Origin: RYN-230 sp963813975 | GTDB lineage: Bacteria > Actinomycetota > Actinomycetes > Streptosporangiales > Streptosporangiaceae | NCBI GenBank assembly: GCA_963813975.1 | Contig: CAWFAP010000004.1 | Span: forward strand, 62,001 to 126,000 | Length of the DNA stretch: 64,000 nt | Direction: 5' to 3' | In this document: in pieces, positions 36,419-45,511 of the stretch | How the letters are laid out: every line of letters begins with the position of its first letter | Numbering within the stretch: the first letter of the stretch is position 1 | Notes under the pieces: model-generated | What the model was told of the DNA's origin: nothing | The model's input: the letters and a program-made list of their open reading frames with translations, nothing else | The model's database searches: none | Made by a program: the position numbers and the translations under genes

Positions 36419-37567
36419 TCAGGCTGGTGCCAGACGTGAGCTACCGCCTCCGGCCGTTCGGGTTTTCCTGCCCGTCGGCGGGGCCGGCCCCGCGGTCCCC
36501 GGGGCGGCCGTGGGATCAGGAGAAACCGTAGTGTCGGACCCGTCATCGAGCCCGGAAGGGACGGTGAGCGCGCTGGTCGCCGTGGCGTCGGTGTCGGCCG
36601 GGGCGGGCACGGCCTCGGGGACCGGCGGGATGACCCCCTCGTCCAGCTCCGGCACGGGCGCCTCGGGGATCTCCGGCAGCGGCGCGTCCGCGATCTCGGG
36701 TACCGCGGGGGCGCCGCCGACCTCGGCCGCGGCCTCCGCCGCCGCGAGCTCGGCATCCCCGGTGTCCGCCGGCGGCGACGCCACGGCCTGCGACTCGGCC
36801 GGCGCAGGCGCATTCCGGTCGAAGAACCTGAGCAGCTCGACCGGCACCGGCATGACCAGCGTGCTGTTCTTCTCCGCAGCGACCTCGACCACGGTCTGAA
36901 GCAGCCGGAGCTGCAACGCGGCCGGGTCCCGGGCCATCACGTTGGCCGCCGCCGCCAGCCGCTTGGAGGCCTGGTACTCACCGTCGGCGGAGATGATCCT
37001 GGCCCGCCGTTCCCGCTCGGCCTCGGCCTGCCGGGACATGGACCGCTTCATCCCTTCCGGCAGGTTCACGTCCTTGAGCTCGACCCGCTCGACCCGGATA
37101 CCCCACGGACCCTCGGTCGGCTCGTCGATGATCCGGCGCAGTTCGCGGTTGACGGTGTCCCGCTCGGCGAGCAGCTGGTCCATCTCAGACTGGCCGATGA
37201 TCGACCGAAGCGAGGTCTGGGCCTGCTGGGAGACCGCGAACATGTAGTTCTGGACGTTCACGACCGCCTTGATGGGGTCGATGACCCGGAAGTACACCAC
37301 GGCGTCCACCCGGACACTGACGTTGTCCCGGGTGATGCCCTCCTGGGCGGGCACGGCCATGGCGATGATCTGCATGTTGACCTTCTGCATGCGGTCGCCG
37401 ACCGGCCGCAGGATGGTCAGTCCCGGAGGGCGGGTTCCCGGCAGGACCCGGCCGAACCGGAACACGATCCCCTGCTCGTACTGCTGCACTACCCGAAGCG
37501 ACCGGCCGACCACTGTCAGCCCGCCCACGATGATCAGCACGAGGATGACAACCAGGGCTGCGACCAT
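36419..37567 (-). CDS. SPFH/band 7 slipin-like membrane protein
   Basis: A 382-residue stomatin/slipin homologue that scaffolds membrane microdomains. One N-terminal helix (MVAALVVILVLIIVGGLTVV) is followed by the SPFH domain (QYEQGIVFRFGRVLPGTRPPGL, DAVVYFRVIDPIKAVVNVQNY, ERVELKDVNLPEGMKRSMSRQAEAERERRARI). The C-terminal 110 residues form a Pro/Glu/Ala-rich tail with repeated PEI and PVPE units. ATG 37567 is preferred: GAGG lies eight bases upstream. Divergent from the ArsA pair. Confidence 0.93.
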   Translation of the reverse strand: MVAALVVILVLIIVGGLTVVGRSLRVVQQYEQGIVFRFGRVLPGTRPPGLTILRPVGDRMQKVNMQIIAMAVPAQEGITRDNVSVRVDAVVYFRVIDPIKAVVNVQNYMFAVSQQAQTSLRSIIGQSEMDQLLAERDTVNRELRRIIDEPTEGPWGIRVERVELKDVNLPEGMKRSMSRQAEAERERRARIISADGEYQASKRLAAAANVMARDPAALQLRLLQTVVEVAAEKNSTLVMPVPVELLRFFDRNAPAPAESQAVASPPADTGDAELAAAEAAAEVGGAPAVPEIADAPLPEIPEAPVPELDEGVIPPVPEAVPAPADTDATATSALTVPSGLDDGSDTTVSPDPTAAPGTAGPAPPTGRKTRTAGGGSSRLAPA

Positions 37568-37780
37568 CGGACACACCTCTTCTCATCGCTGAGGTCCCCC
37601 GCCGTCTGGCCCTACGGCTCCAGCCTAGTGACAAAGCGGGCGCGCGCCACCACGCAGATGCGGTGAAGGTCACAGCCGTGCAGAACCGGCCCGGTCTCGG
37701 CGGGAACACGTCCCGTCAGTGGGGGATTCGTCCCCTGCGCCCGGAGGATGTGGTCGCCGGCCGACGATAGCCTGCTTCGA

Positions 37781-38794
37781 GTGAGGCCGCGGGACACGGA
37801 CTGGGAAGGTGTCCGGCTGCACGTCGTTACCGGCAAGGGCGGGACGGGCAAGACGACGGTAGCCGGGGCGCTGGCCATCGCGCTTGCGTCCGGCGGCCGC
37901 CGGGTGCTGCTGATGGAGGTCGAGGGACGCCAGGGCATCGCCCGGCTGTTCGACTCCCCGCCCCTGCCCTACGCCGAGCGGCGGGTCGCAGTGGCCCCGG
38001 CCACCCCCACCCTGCCCGGCGGTGAGGTCTACGCCCTCGCCGCCGATCCCGAGGCTGCCCTGGTCGAGTACCTGGAGATGTTCTACAACCTCCGGCACGC
38101 CGGGACCGCCCTGACCCGGCTGGGCGTGGTGGACTTCGCGACCACGATCGCCCCAGGCCTGCGGGACGTGCTGCTGACCGGCAAGGCCGTCGAGGCCACC
38201 CGGCGCCGGTCCGGCGGCCGGCTCTACTACGACGCGGTGATCATGGACGCGCCGCCGACCGGCCGGATCGGCAAATACCTCAATGTGGCGACCGAGGTGT
38301 CGGGGCTAGCCAAGGTGGGGCCGATCCGGGGTCACGCCGACACGGTGCAGAGTGTCATCAAATCCCCGCAGACCGCCGTGCATTTCGTCACCGTTCTGGA
38401 GGAAATGCCGGTTCAGGAGACCCTGGACGGCGTGGCGGAGCTGCGCGGGCTCGCTCAGGGCGGCCTCCAGCTCGGCGGTGTCATGATCAACATGGTGCGC
38501 CCCGTGGACCTGACCGAGGAGCAGCTGCACTCGGCGGCGGGCGGGACCCTGGACCAGCACGAGCTGGACACCGGCCTTAAGGCGGCCGGTGTCGAGGACC
38601 GCCGCGGGCTGGCCGCCAGCCTGGCCGCGGAGCTGGCCGAGCACGCCCGGGAGGAGCTGGCCCAGCGCGCCCAGCGCGCCCGGGTGGCGGACGCCGGGCA
38701 GCCGTGTTACGACCTCCCGCTGATCACGGACCAGATGGACCTGGCCGGGCTGTACCGGCTGGCGTCGGCGCTGCGCGAGCAAGGAGCGGCCTGA
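37781..38794 (+). CDS. ArsA/GET3-like ATPase, first of pair (Rv3679 type)
   Basis: A 337-residue ArsA/GET3-family ATPase. The deviant Walker A is HVVTGKGGTGKTTVAG, followed by EVEGRQGIARLF, FATTIAPGLRDVLLTGKA and the switch region YDAVIMDAPPTGRI. With the next gene it forms a pair fixed in actinobacteria; in mycobacteria the pair has been linked to anion or membrane-protein handling. No arsenic resistance genes are near. GTG 37781 (MRPRDTDWEGV) is chosen; ATG 37748 overlaps a possible ribosome site and adds 11 residues. Confidence 0.92.
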   Translation: MRPRDTDWEGVRLHVVTGKGGTGKTTVAGALAIALASGGRRVLLMEVEGRQGIARLFDSPPLPYAERRVAVAPATPTLPGGEVYALAADPEAALVEYLEMFYNLRHAGTALTRLGVVDFATTIAPGLRDVLLTGKAVEATRRRSGGRLYYDAVIMDAPPTGRIGKYLNVATEVSGLAKVGPIRGHADTVQSVIKSPQTAVHFVTVLEEMPVQETLDGVAELRGLAQGGLQLGGVMINMVRPVDLTEEQLHSAAGGTLDQHELDTGLKAAGVEDRRGLAASLAAELAEHAREELAQRAQRARVADAGQPCYDLPLITDQMDLAGLYRLASALREQGAA

Positions 38795-40065
38795 TGCGAC
38801 CGGGCCCCGCCCTGGAGGTGGACCGCCTGCTGGATGATCCGCGAACCCGGATCATCGTGTGCTGCGGCTCGGGCGGGGTCGGCAAGACCACCACCGCGGC
38901 GGCCCTGGGCCTGCGCGCCGCCGAGCGGGGCAGGCACGTGGTCGTGCTCACCGTGGACCCGGCCCGGCGCCTCGCCCAGTCCATGGGCCTGTCGTCCCTG
39001 GACAACACCCCGCGGCCAGTCCCGGGCGCGGCGGCCGAGGCAGCAGGCGGCAGCCTGCACGCGATGATGCTGGACATGAAGCGCACCTTCGACGAGATCG
39101 TCGAGGGGCATTCTGATCCGGACCGGGCCGCGCAGATCCTGGCCAACCCGTTCTACCAGTCGCTGTCCTCGAGTTTCGCGGGCACGCAGGAGTACATGGC
39201 CATGGAGAAGCTGGGCCAGCTGCGCCAGGCGGACGAGTGGGACCTGATCGTGGTGGACACCCCGCCGAGCCGGTCGGCGCTCGATTTCCTGGACGCCCCT
39301 CAGCGCCTGGGCCGGTTTCTCGACGGGCGGCTGATCCGGCTGCTGACCGCGCCGACCAAGGCGGGCGGCCGGGCTTACCTGAAGTTCGTGACGGCGGGCT
39401 TCACGATGGTCACCAGCGTGATTACCAAGGTCATTGGCGCTCAGATGCTCCGTGACGTGCAGACGTTCGTCGCGGCCTTCGACACGATGTTCGGCGGGTT
39501 CCGGGAGCGGGCCGAGGACACCTACCGGCTGCTCCAGGCCCCCGGGACCGCGTTCCTGGTCATCGCCACCCCGGAGCCGGACGCCCTGCGTGAGGCGTCG
39601 TACTTCGTGGACCGGCTGTCCTCAGATCAGATGCCGCTGGCTGGCCTGATCGTCAACCGGGTGCACCGCTCGCCCGCGGCCCACCTGTCGGCCGCGCGCA
39701 GCCTGGCCGCGGCCGAGGTACTGCAACCCGTCCCGGAGTCCGGGGAAAGCCCCCCCGACCGGGTGGAAAACGGGTACAGCAACGAGAACGGCCTGCCCAT
39801 CCCCGAAGGGGGCACCCCTGACCTGCGCGGGGCGTCCGCCGCGGCTGCGACCATGTCACGTCATCCGCTCACCGCGACCGCACTGCGCTTGCACGCAGAG
39901 CGGATGCAGCTGGCTGAGCGGGAGCGCCGGCTGGAAGAAAGCTTCTCAGCAGCTCACCCGGTTATCCCGATGGCTGAGGTCCTCGCGCAGCCAGAGGACG
40001 TCCATGACCTCGATGGCCTGCGCTCAGTGGGGAAGGAACTCGCCCGGGGGGTGAGGCTCAGCTAG
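38794..40065 (+). CDS. ArsA/GET3-like ATPase, second of pair (Rv3680 type)
   Basis: A 423-residue partner ATPase with Walker A IVCCGSGGVGKTTTAAALGL and VLTVDPARRLAQSMG. YQSLSSSFAGTQEYMAMEKL and DLIVVDTPPSRSALDFLDAP (switch II) follow. A low-complexity insert rich in Glu, Pro, Ser and Asn lies at about 310-350. ATG 38794 shares one base with the stop of the first gene (TGATG) and has AAGGAG upstream, so the pair is coupled and likely acts as a heteromer. Confidence 0.93.
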   Translation: MRPGPALEVDRLLDDPRTRIIVCCGSGGVGKTTTAAALGLRAAERGRHVVVLTVDPARRLAQSMGLSSLDNTPRPVPGAAAEAAGGSLHAMMLDMKRTFDEIVEGHSDPDRAAQILANPFYQSLSSSFAGTQEYMAMEKLGQLRQADEWDLIVVDTPPSRSALDFLDAPQRLGRFLDGRLIRLLTAPTKAGGRAYLKFVTAGFTMVTSVITKVIGAQMLRDVQTFVAAFDTMFGGFRERAEDTYRLLQAPGTAFLVIATPEPDALREASYFVDRLSSDQMPLAGLIVNRVHRSPAAHLSAARSLAAAEVLQPVPESGESPPDRVENGYSNENGLPIPEGGTPDLRGASAAAATMSRHPLTATALRLHAERMQLAERERRLEESFSAAHPVIPMAEVLAQPEDVHDLDGLRSVGKELARGVRLS

Positions 40066-40099
40066 CGACGCTGCTCGCTGAGCGATTTCATCCGGCTTG

Positions 40100-40402
40100 T
40101 CAGCTAGCAACCAGTTCATCGTCCGAGCTGCGCTCGTACTGGTTGCGAGCATGCTCCAGCAGTTCCCGCCATGACGTCACGTCGGGGCGGCGGCGGAGCA
40201 GTGCCCGGCGCTCACGTTCGGTCATGCCGCCCCAGACACCGAACTCGATGCGGTTATCCAGTGCATCGGCGAGGCATTCGGTGCGGACGGTGCAGCCGCG
40301 GCAGATCAGCTTGGCCCGGTTCTGCGCCGCACCCTGGACGAAGAGCTCGTCAGGGTCCGTTCCCTTGCATGCGGCGCGGGCGGTCCAGTCTGTGATCCAC
40401 AT
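40100..40402 (-). CDS. wblA: WhiB-family iron-sulfur regulator, WblA/WhiB4 type
   Basis: A 100-residue redox-sensing regulator. Four cysteines (C12, C34, C37, C43; ICRGCTVRTEC) bind a 4Fe-4S cluster. The family turn FGVWGGMTERERRALLRRR follows. Context (after the ArsA pair and before the penicillin-binding protein) and the motif DPDELFVQGAAQNRAK match WblA of streptomycetes and WhiB4 of mycobacteria, which control development or oxidative stress. ATG 40402 has AGGAGG ten bases upstream; GTG 40411 lies only two bases from it. Confidence 0.95.
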   Translation of the reverse strand: MWITDWTARAACKGTDPDELFVQGAAQNRAKLICRGCTVRTECLADALDNRIEFGVWGGMTERERRALLRRRPDVTSWRELLEHARNQYERSSDDELVAS

Positions 40403-40686
40403 GTGGCCCACTCCTCCTGATCGTCACGGCCCGGGAGGTCGTCACGCCGGATGGCGTTCACCTGCGGTACCAGGGGCAGACGTTTTCACGCCTGTTTCCG
40501 TTGTCGGTGTTGCGGAAAAGTAACTTACGGAAGACCAGGGGGTCAGCGCCAGAGCCCGTTGGGCCCATTTCGCGCATAGCCCGCCTGGGCCATGCCATGC
40601 CTGCCGAGTGGTCACCGTTCCGCGCGGCAAACTAGCCTCTCGCGAGCGGACATCTTACGCAAGCGGCAGGGCGTACCCTGAGGACC

Positions 40687-42951
40687 GTGCTGACACGTGG
40701 ACTGATCGGACGGGCCGGTATCGCAGGCCGGGTGGCGCTCCTGGCCGTGGTCGCCGGGCTGCTGGCCGGCGCCCTGGTGGTGCCCGCAGTGGGCGCGGTC
40801 GGGCTCGTGACCCGGAACACCGCGAACAAGTTCAACAACATGAAGACGGGGGTCATCCACCAGCTCCCGGTCCGCTCCGAGATCCTGGACAGCAAGGGCC
40901 GCCTGCTGGCCTATTTCTATCCCAAGGGCATCGACCGGGAGCCGGTGAGCTTTAACCAGATCGCCCCCATCATGCGCAAGGCGATCGTGGCGATCGAGGA
41001 CTCCCGGTTCTACCAGCATGGCGCCATCGACATCCGGGGCACGGTGCGGGCCCTGCTCAACGACATCCAGCACAAGACGGTCCAGGGCGGGTCCACGCTC
41101 ACCCAGCAGTACGTGAAGAACGCGCTGATCCTGACCGCCCCGAACGCCCAGCAGGCCCAGTCGGCGTACGCCCCCACGCTGACCCGCAAGATCAAGGAAC
41201 TGCGCCTGGCCATCCACATCGAGAAGACGCTGTCGAAGGACCAGATCGTGGCGGGCTACCTCAACGCGGCGTTCTTCGGCACGTCCTACGGCAACCAGGC
41301 GGTGGGGGTGGGGGCGGCGGCCGAGCGGTACTTCGACACCACCGCGGCCAAGCTGACCCTGCCCCAGGCCGCCCTGCTGGCCGGGATGGTGGAGAACCCG
41401 GTGAGGTACGACCCGGTCGCGCACCCGGGCTACGCCATCAGCCGGCGTAACATCGTGCTGACCCGGATGGCCCAGCTCCGCGTCATCACCAAGGCCGCCG
41501 CGACGGCCGCCGAGAAAAAGCCGTTGAGGCTGCACCTGTCCCAGCTCCAGACGGGCTGCACCAGCGGTTCAGCCAAGAGCGCCGCGTTCTTCTGTGACTA
41601 TGTCGTCTCGCTGATGAAGCAGGACAACGCCTTCTCCCAGGCCTGGAACATCCTCAACAGCAGCGGGGGACTGAGGGTCTACACCACGCTGAACCGGAAG
41701 GATGAGCGCGCGGCCAAGCAGGCGGTGAACTACATGGTCCCGCAGCCGCCGAACGGCGCCAACCCGGGGGGTAACGCGGCGTCCGAGGTGCTCATGCAGC
41801 CCGGCACCGGGCGGATCCTGGCCATCGCCAACGACCGGTCCTACGGCATCGGAAAGCACCAGACCACCATGAATTACGCGGTGAACACGCCGTACGACGG
41901 CGGGGCCGGGGTGCAGACCGGCTCGTCGTCCAAGCTGTTCACGCTGCTCACCGCCCTCGAGCAGAACGTGCCGTTCGGTTTCGCGCAGAAGGTCCCGGCG
42001 GCCACGACGCTGACCGGCTACACCAACTGCAAGGGCCAGCCGACGGGTCCCTATCCCGTGATCAACGACTCGCCCTCGGAAAAGGGCGCATTCACCCTGT
42101 ACACGGGCACCGCCCAGTCCGTGAACATCTACTACGCCCTGCTCGAGCGCATGGTTGGCCTGTGCAACGTGGTCAAGATGGCGGCCGATCTGGGCGTGAC
42201 CCGCGCCGACGGCAAGTCCTTGCTTAAGTGGGACGGCAAGAACGTGCCGCCCGCTGACAACATCCCCGCGTTTACCCTCGGTGCGGTCAACGTGTCCCCG
42301 ATGAGCATGGCGGGGGCCTACGCGACCGTCGCCGCCCGCGGGGTGAGCTGCACGCCCATCGCCGTCGCCAAGATCGTCAGCCGCACGGGGGCTAAGCTGC
42401 CGGTCGAGAAGCCCCACTGCCATCAGGCCATACCCGCCGGTGTCGCCGACGCGGCCAGTTATGTCCTGCAGGGGGTCATTAGCTCTGGGACGGCGGTCGG
42501 CCTGGGTATCGGACGGCCGGCCGCGGGCAAGACGGGCACCTCGGACAGTTTCGACTTCGCCGCCTTCGGCGGCTATACCCCCGACCTGGCTGGCTACGTG
42601 TCCGTGTTCAACCCGCTGGATCCGGTCAAGTTTCCGATGTCCGGTACCGGATCGTGCTACCGGCTTGGCTGCTCGGGACAGATGTTCGGCGCGGACGCGC
42701 CCGGGCACACCTGGCAGATGACGTTCGAGCATGCGGTCCTGGCCAACCCGGCGCCGGGCTTCATGACGTCAGACATCCCCGGCGCGCTCTGGACCAAGGG
42801 CGACGGCCAGACCAACCCGTCCCCTCCGAAGAAGCCCAAGCCCGGGAACGGCGGGGGCGGCAACGGGAACGGGAACGGGAACGGCCGCGGCGGGAACGGC
42901 CCCGGCGGGGGCGGGAACGGAGGCAACGGCGGCAATCCGCCCGCCCACTAG
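40687..42951 (+). CDS. ponA: Class A penicillin-binding protein (PonA2/PBP1 type)
   Basis: Bifunctional peptidoglycan glycosyltransferase and transpeptidase, 754 residues. A signal anchor (about 10-40) is followed by the GT51 domain with the catalytic Glu in AIEDSRFYQHGAIDIRG (E104) and QGGSTLTQQYVKN. The transpeptidase has SxxK at S413-K416 (GSSSK), SxN in QSVNIYY and KTG at 615-617. It ends in a Gly/Asn repeat tail (about 720-754); the PASTA domain of mycobacterial PonA2 is missing. The start is GTG 40687. Divergent from wblA. Confidence 0.95.
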   Translation: MLTRGLIGRAGIAGRVALLAVVAGLLAGALVVPAVGAVGLVTRNTANKFNNMKTGVIHQLPVRSEILDSKGRLLAYFYPKGIDREPVSFNQIAPIMRKAIVAIEDSRFYQHGAIDIRGTVRALLNDIQHKTVQGGSTLTQQYVKNALILTAPNAQQAQSAYAPTLTRKIKELRLAIHIEKTLSKDQIVAGYLNAAFFGTSYGNQAVGVGAAAERYFDTTAAKLTLPQAALLAGMVENPVRYDPVAHPGYAISRRNIVLTRMAQLRVITKAAATAAEKKPLRLHLSQLQTGCTSGSAKSAAFFCDYVVSLMKQDNAFSQAWNILNSSGGLRVYTTLNRKDERAAKQAVNYMVPQPPNGANPGGNAASEVLMQPGTGRILAIANDRSYGIGKHQTTMNYAVNTPYDGGAGVQTGSSSKLFTLLTALEQNVPFGFAQKVPAATTLTGYTNCKGQPTGPYPVINDSPSEKGAFTLYTGTAQSVNIYYALLERMVGLCNVVKMAADLGVTRADGKSLLKWDGKNVPPADNIPAFTLGAVNVSPMSMAGAYATVAARGVSCTPIAVAKIVSRTGAKLPVEKPHCHQAIPAGVADAASYVLQGVISSGTAVGLGIGRPAAGKTGTSDSFDFAAFGGYTPDLAGYVSVFNPLDPVKFPMSGTGSCYRLGCSGQMFGADAPGHTWQMTFEHAVLANPAPGFMTSDIPGALWTKGDGQTNPSPPKKPKPGNGGGGNGNGNGNGRGGNGPGGGGNGGNGGNPPAH

Positions 42952-43000
42952 CGGCAGGGCGCCGGAGGTTCTCGGCCGGCGGGACAGCCGGGGCCGGCCC

Positions 43001-43022
43001 GGCTGGTCGGCGGGAACCAGCC
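43001..43022. terminator. Possible bidirectional terminator hairpin
   Basis: GGCTGGT (43001-43007) pairs with ACCAGCC (43016-43022) around eight bases. It lies in the 87-base gap between the convergent ends of the penicillin-binding protein gene and the yqeY-like gene. There is no T-run, as is common for high-GC terminators. Confidence 0.35.
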
Positions 43023-43038
43023 CTGCTGGCCGTGACTA

Positions 43039-43500
43039 CTAGCCCGGGCGGCCGAGTTGGCGGCGGACCTCGGCGGCGACCCGGCCTCCGTCCGCGCGGC
43101 CCGCAGTCTGCGGCGTTACTACCTTCATGACCTGGCCCATGGCCCCCACTCCCGTGGCCCCGGTCTGCTCGATCCCGGCGGTGACGAGGGCAGCGATCTC
43201 GTCGTCGCCCAGCTGGGCCGGGAGGTACGCGTCCAGCACCTCGCCCTCGGCCCGTTCCGCCGAGGCCTGCTCCGCCCGCCCGGCCGAGGCGAAGGCGTCC
43301 GCGGCTTCCCGCCGCCGCTTCGCCTCCTTGGTCAGCACCGTGACGACCTCATCGTCGCTGAGCTCTCGGGAGGTGCTTCCGGCGACCTCGGCCGTGGACA
43401 CGGCGGTCAGGGCCATGCGCAGGGTGCGGGTCCGGACCTCGTCCCGGGCCTTCATCGCGGCGGTGAGATCGGACCGCAACTGATCCTTGAGTGCTGCCAT
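43039..43500 (-). CDS. GatB/YqeY domain protein
   Basis: A 153-residue protein that begins MAALKDQLRSDLTAAMKARD and includes EVVTVLTKEAKRRREAADAF, AEGEVLDAYLPAQLGDDEI and GAMGQVMKVVTPQTAGRADGG. The fold matches the tRNA-binding tail of GatB, so binding to tRNA or transamidosome-like complexes is suspected but not shown. ATG 43500. It is placed between the penicillin-binding protein and the divergent phosphoesterase, as is usual in actinobacteria. Confidence 0.93.
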   Translation of the reverse strand: MAALKDQLRSDLTAAMKARDEVRTRTLRMALTAVSTAEVAGSTSRELSDDEVVTVLTKEAKRRREAADAFASAGRAEQASAERAEGEVLDAYLPAQLGDDEIAALVTAGIEQTGATGVGAMGQVMKVVTPQTAGRADGGRVAAEVRRQLGRPG

Positions 43501-43633
43501 AGGCCCATCCTGCCCTGTCCGCCCGCCCGCCGTGCTCCCCCTCCGGGCCAGATAACGAACCGCCCGCGGGCCGGCCCGGGCAGGCGCGCTGAGTCGCGGA
43601 CCGGGCACAGCGCGGACATGGCACCATAGTGGG

Positions 43634-44566
43634 ATGCGATCACGAGCCCTCCAGGCCCTCGGGACCGCGGCCGTGCTGGGCGGGGCAGCCTTCGCCTACG
43701 GCTCGGTCGCCGAGCGGAACTGGTTCGCCCTGCGCCGCCTCGATGTTCCCGTGCTGGCCGCCGGCGCGGCGCCGCTGCGGGTGCTGCACATCTCCGACAT
43801 GCACCTGACCCCCGGCCGGCACCGGCTGATGTCCTGGGTCAGGTCACTCGATGCGCTCGCACCTGACCTGGTGGTCAACACGGGCGACTCCATCGCCCAC
43901 GCGCACGCGGTCCAGCCGTTCCTGGACGCCCTCGGCCCGCTGCTGGACCGGCCCGGACTATTCGTGTACGGGTCTAACGACCTGTACTCCCCGGCGCCCA
44001 AGAACCCGCTGCGGTACCTGTGGCGGGACAGCAGTCACGAGCATCTGCGGCACATCCCGGACTTGCCCTGGGCCGAGCTCGGGGCGGGGATGGGTGCCGC
44101 CGGGTGGCTCGACGTGAACAACCGCCGCGCCCGGGTCAAGGCCGGCGACCTCGATATCGAGGTGGGCGGGGTGCACGACTCGCACACCAAGCGCGACCGC
44201 TACCAGAACATCGCCGGGCCGACGGATCCCGGCGCGGACCTGCGTCTGGGCGTGATGCACTCGCCGGAGCCGCGGGTGCTCGACCAGTTCACGGCGGACG
44301 GGTACGACCTGCTCCTGGCGGGCCACACGCACGGCGGCCAGCTCCGCATCCCGCTGTACGGGGCCCTGGTCACCAACTGCGGCATCGACCGTGAGCGGGT
44401 CAGCGGGCTGCACCGGTACCCGGCGGCTCCGCCTGCTCCCGGGGAGCCTGACACCCGGCCGTGGCTGCACGTGTCGGCCGGGCTCGGCACCTCGCCCTGG
44501 GCCCCGGTCCGGTTCGCGTGCCGGCCGGAAGCCACGCTGCTCACGCTGGTGCCGCGGATCAGCTAG
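43634..44566 (+). CDS. Metallophosphoesterase (Rv3683 type)
   Basis: A 310-residue calcineurin-fold phosphoesterase tethered by an N-terminal helix (LGTAAVLGGAAFAYG). Metal ligands: LHISDMHLTPGRH, VVNTGDSIAH, YGSNDLYSP (the usual GNHD reads GSND, so His is replaced by Asp at the end with an altered first residue), VGGVHD and LLAGHTHGGQLRIP. The GSND variant is typical of this subgroup, whose substrate is unknown. ATG 43634. It ends 60 bases before tRNA-Pro. Confidence 0.92.
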   Translation: MRSRALQALGTAAVLGGAAFAYGSVAERNWFALRRLDVPVLAAGAAPLRVLHISDMHLTPGRHRLMSWVRSLDALAPDLVVNTGDSIAHAHAVQPFLDALGPLLDRPGLFVYGSNDLYSPAPKNPLRYLWRDSSHEHLRHIPDLPWAELGAGMGAAGWLDVNNRRARVKAGDLDIEVGGVHDSHTKRDRYQNIAGPTDPGADLRLGVMHSPEPRVLDQFTADGYDLLLAGHTHGGQLRIPLYGALVTNCGIDRERVSGLHRYPAAPPAPGEPDTRPWLHVSAGLGTSPWAPVRFACRPEATLLTLVPRIS

Positions 44567-44626
44567 ACTGCCGGAGGTTCCGGGGAAATCGGCCGCCCCG
44601 GGGGTCCAGGCCCCCGAACTGGCCGG

Positions 44627-44703
44627 CGGGGTGTGGCGCAGCTTGGCAGCGCGCTTCGTTCGGGACGAAGAGGCCGCCGGTTCAAATCCGGCCACCCCGA
44701 CCA
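44627..44703 (+). tRNA. tRNA-Pro (anticodon CGG)
   Basis: The 77-base cloverleaf has acceptor CGGGGTG/CACCCCG, a D arm starting GGCGCAGC and the anticodon stem CTTCG/CGAAG. The loop TTCGGGA has CGG at positions 34-36. The T arm is GCCGG-TTCAAAT-CCGGC, and the discriminator A is followed by an encoded CCA. It reads proline codon CCG. The 3' end is a classic integration site, and two integrase remnants lie directly downstream. Confidence 0.97.
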
Positions 44704-44720
44704 GAAGGTCTTAGCAGGTC

Positions 44721-44755
44721 AGAGGGATTCTGGAGCACCGCTCCGGAGTCCCTCT
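44721..44755 (+). terminator. Strong hairpin terminator of tRNA-Pro
   Basis: AGAGGGA (44721-44727) through to TCCCTCT (44749-44755) form a 16-base-pair stem with two G-T wobbles and a three-base loop (ACC). TCTGATCTTGATT follows. It lies 18 bases after the tRNA CCA end. Confidence 0.8.
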
Positions 44756-44801
44756 TCTGATCTTGATTAGGTCTTCGGGAGCCAAACGGGGAGCCACTGC
44801 C

Positions 44802-45083
44802 TCACGCGGACCTGGCTTGGTTCTGCTGGCTGAAGATGGCGTTCATGGTCTCGGCGCCCTTGCTGATCACTGGTTTGAGCTGGTGCCGGTAGACCTCCTC
44901 GGTGACGGCCGTGCTGGCGTGCGCGACGAGATTCGCGCTGGTCTCGATGGGAACGCCGTTGTCACTCATGATCGACACGAACGAGTGGCGCAGTTCGCGC
45001 GGCGTCCAGTTCTCACCGAGCCCGGCCTTCCTGGTGATCGACTTGAAGGACCGGCGGACGTGGGACGCGTCCAGAGCCGTCCC
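44802..45083 (-). pseudogene. Tyrosine recombinase (integrase), C-terminal remnant A
   Basis: About 93 residues of the catalytic end of a phage-type integrase. They contain LDASHVRRSFKSITRKAGLG, the box II TPRELRHSFVSIMSD and VAHAST. The nucleophile region VTEEVYRHQLKPV carries the catalytic Tyr. The N-terminal two thirds are missing: the frame continues upstream only as Arg/Gly-rich noise up to 45155. It faces the 3' end of tRNA-Pro, the expected position of an integrase next to attL. Whether this stub is expressed is doubtful. Confidence 0.85.
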
Positions 45084-45165
45084 GGCAATCCTGCCGCCTC
45101 CGCCGCGCCGTCGGGGACAGGGGTGGCCGCGTCGGCAGGGCCGTGAACCGGCCAAGGGGAAACGC

Positions 45166-45366
45166 TCACCTCAGGAGGAATCGTCGGGAAGATACGCCCC
45201 ATGGCTTCGGCACCGTAGAGGACGGCGGGTCGGAGCTGGTGGCGATAGACCATCTCTGTGGTCGCTTCTCGCTGTGGCCGACTGGCCGAGAAATCTTCAC
45301 TATGGGCATCTCGTCATCCGAGAGCACCGACACGAAGGTGTGCCGCAGCTCCCGGGGCGCCCAGCG
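45166..45366 (-). pseudogene. Tyrosine recombinase, C-terminal remnant B, frameshifted
   Basis: A second, more decayed copy of the same C-terminal region. APRELRHTFVSVLSDDEMPI is read in one frame (about 45300-45360). VYRHQLRPAVLYGAEAMGR, with the catalytic Tyr, is read in another (about 45190-45250). It has the same orientation as remnant A and lies directly upstream of it. Two successive integrations at the same tRNA, or a duplication, would explain the tandem. Confidence 0.75.
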
Positions 45367-45511
45367 CGCTGCCGCAGGATTCTCATCGCCACCCGAGGAC
45401 GCACGTCCCCGGCCGCGGCAGCGTCGCGTCCGAGGCCTTGGCCTTGGTCTCCCGGCGCAACAGCCACGGCGAATCCGCTGGAGCTGCCAGCCAACGTCGA
45501 GTTCCGCGCCG

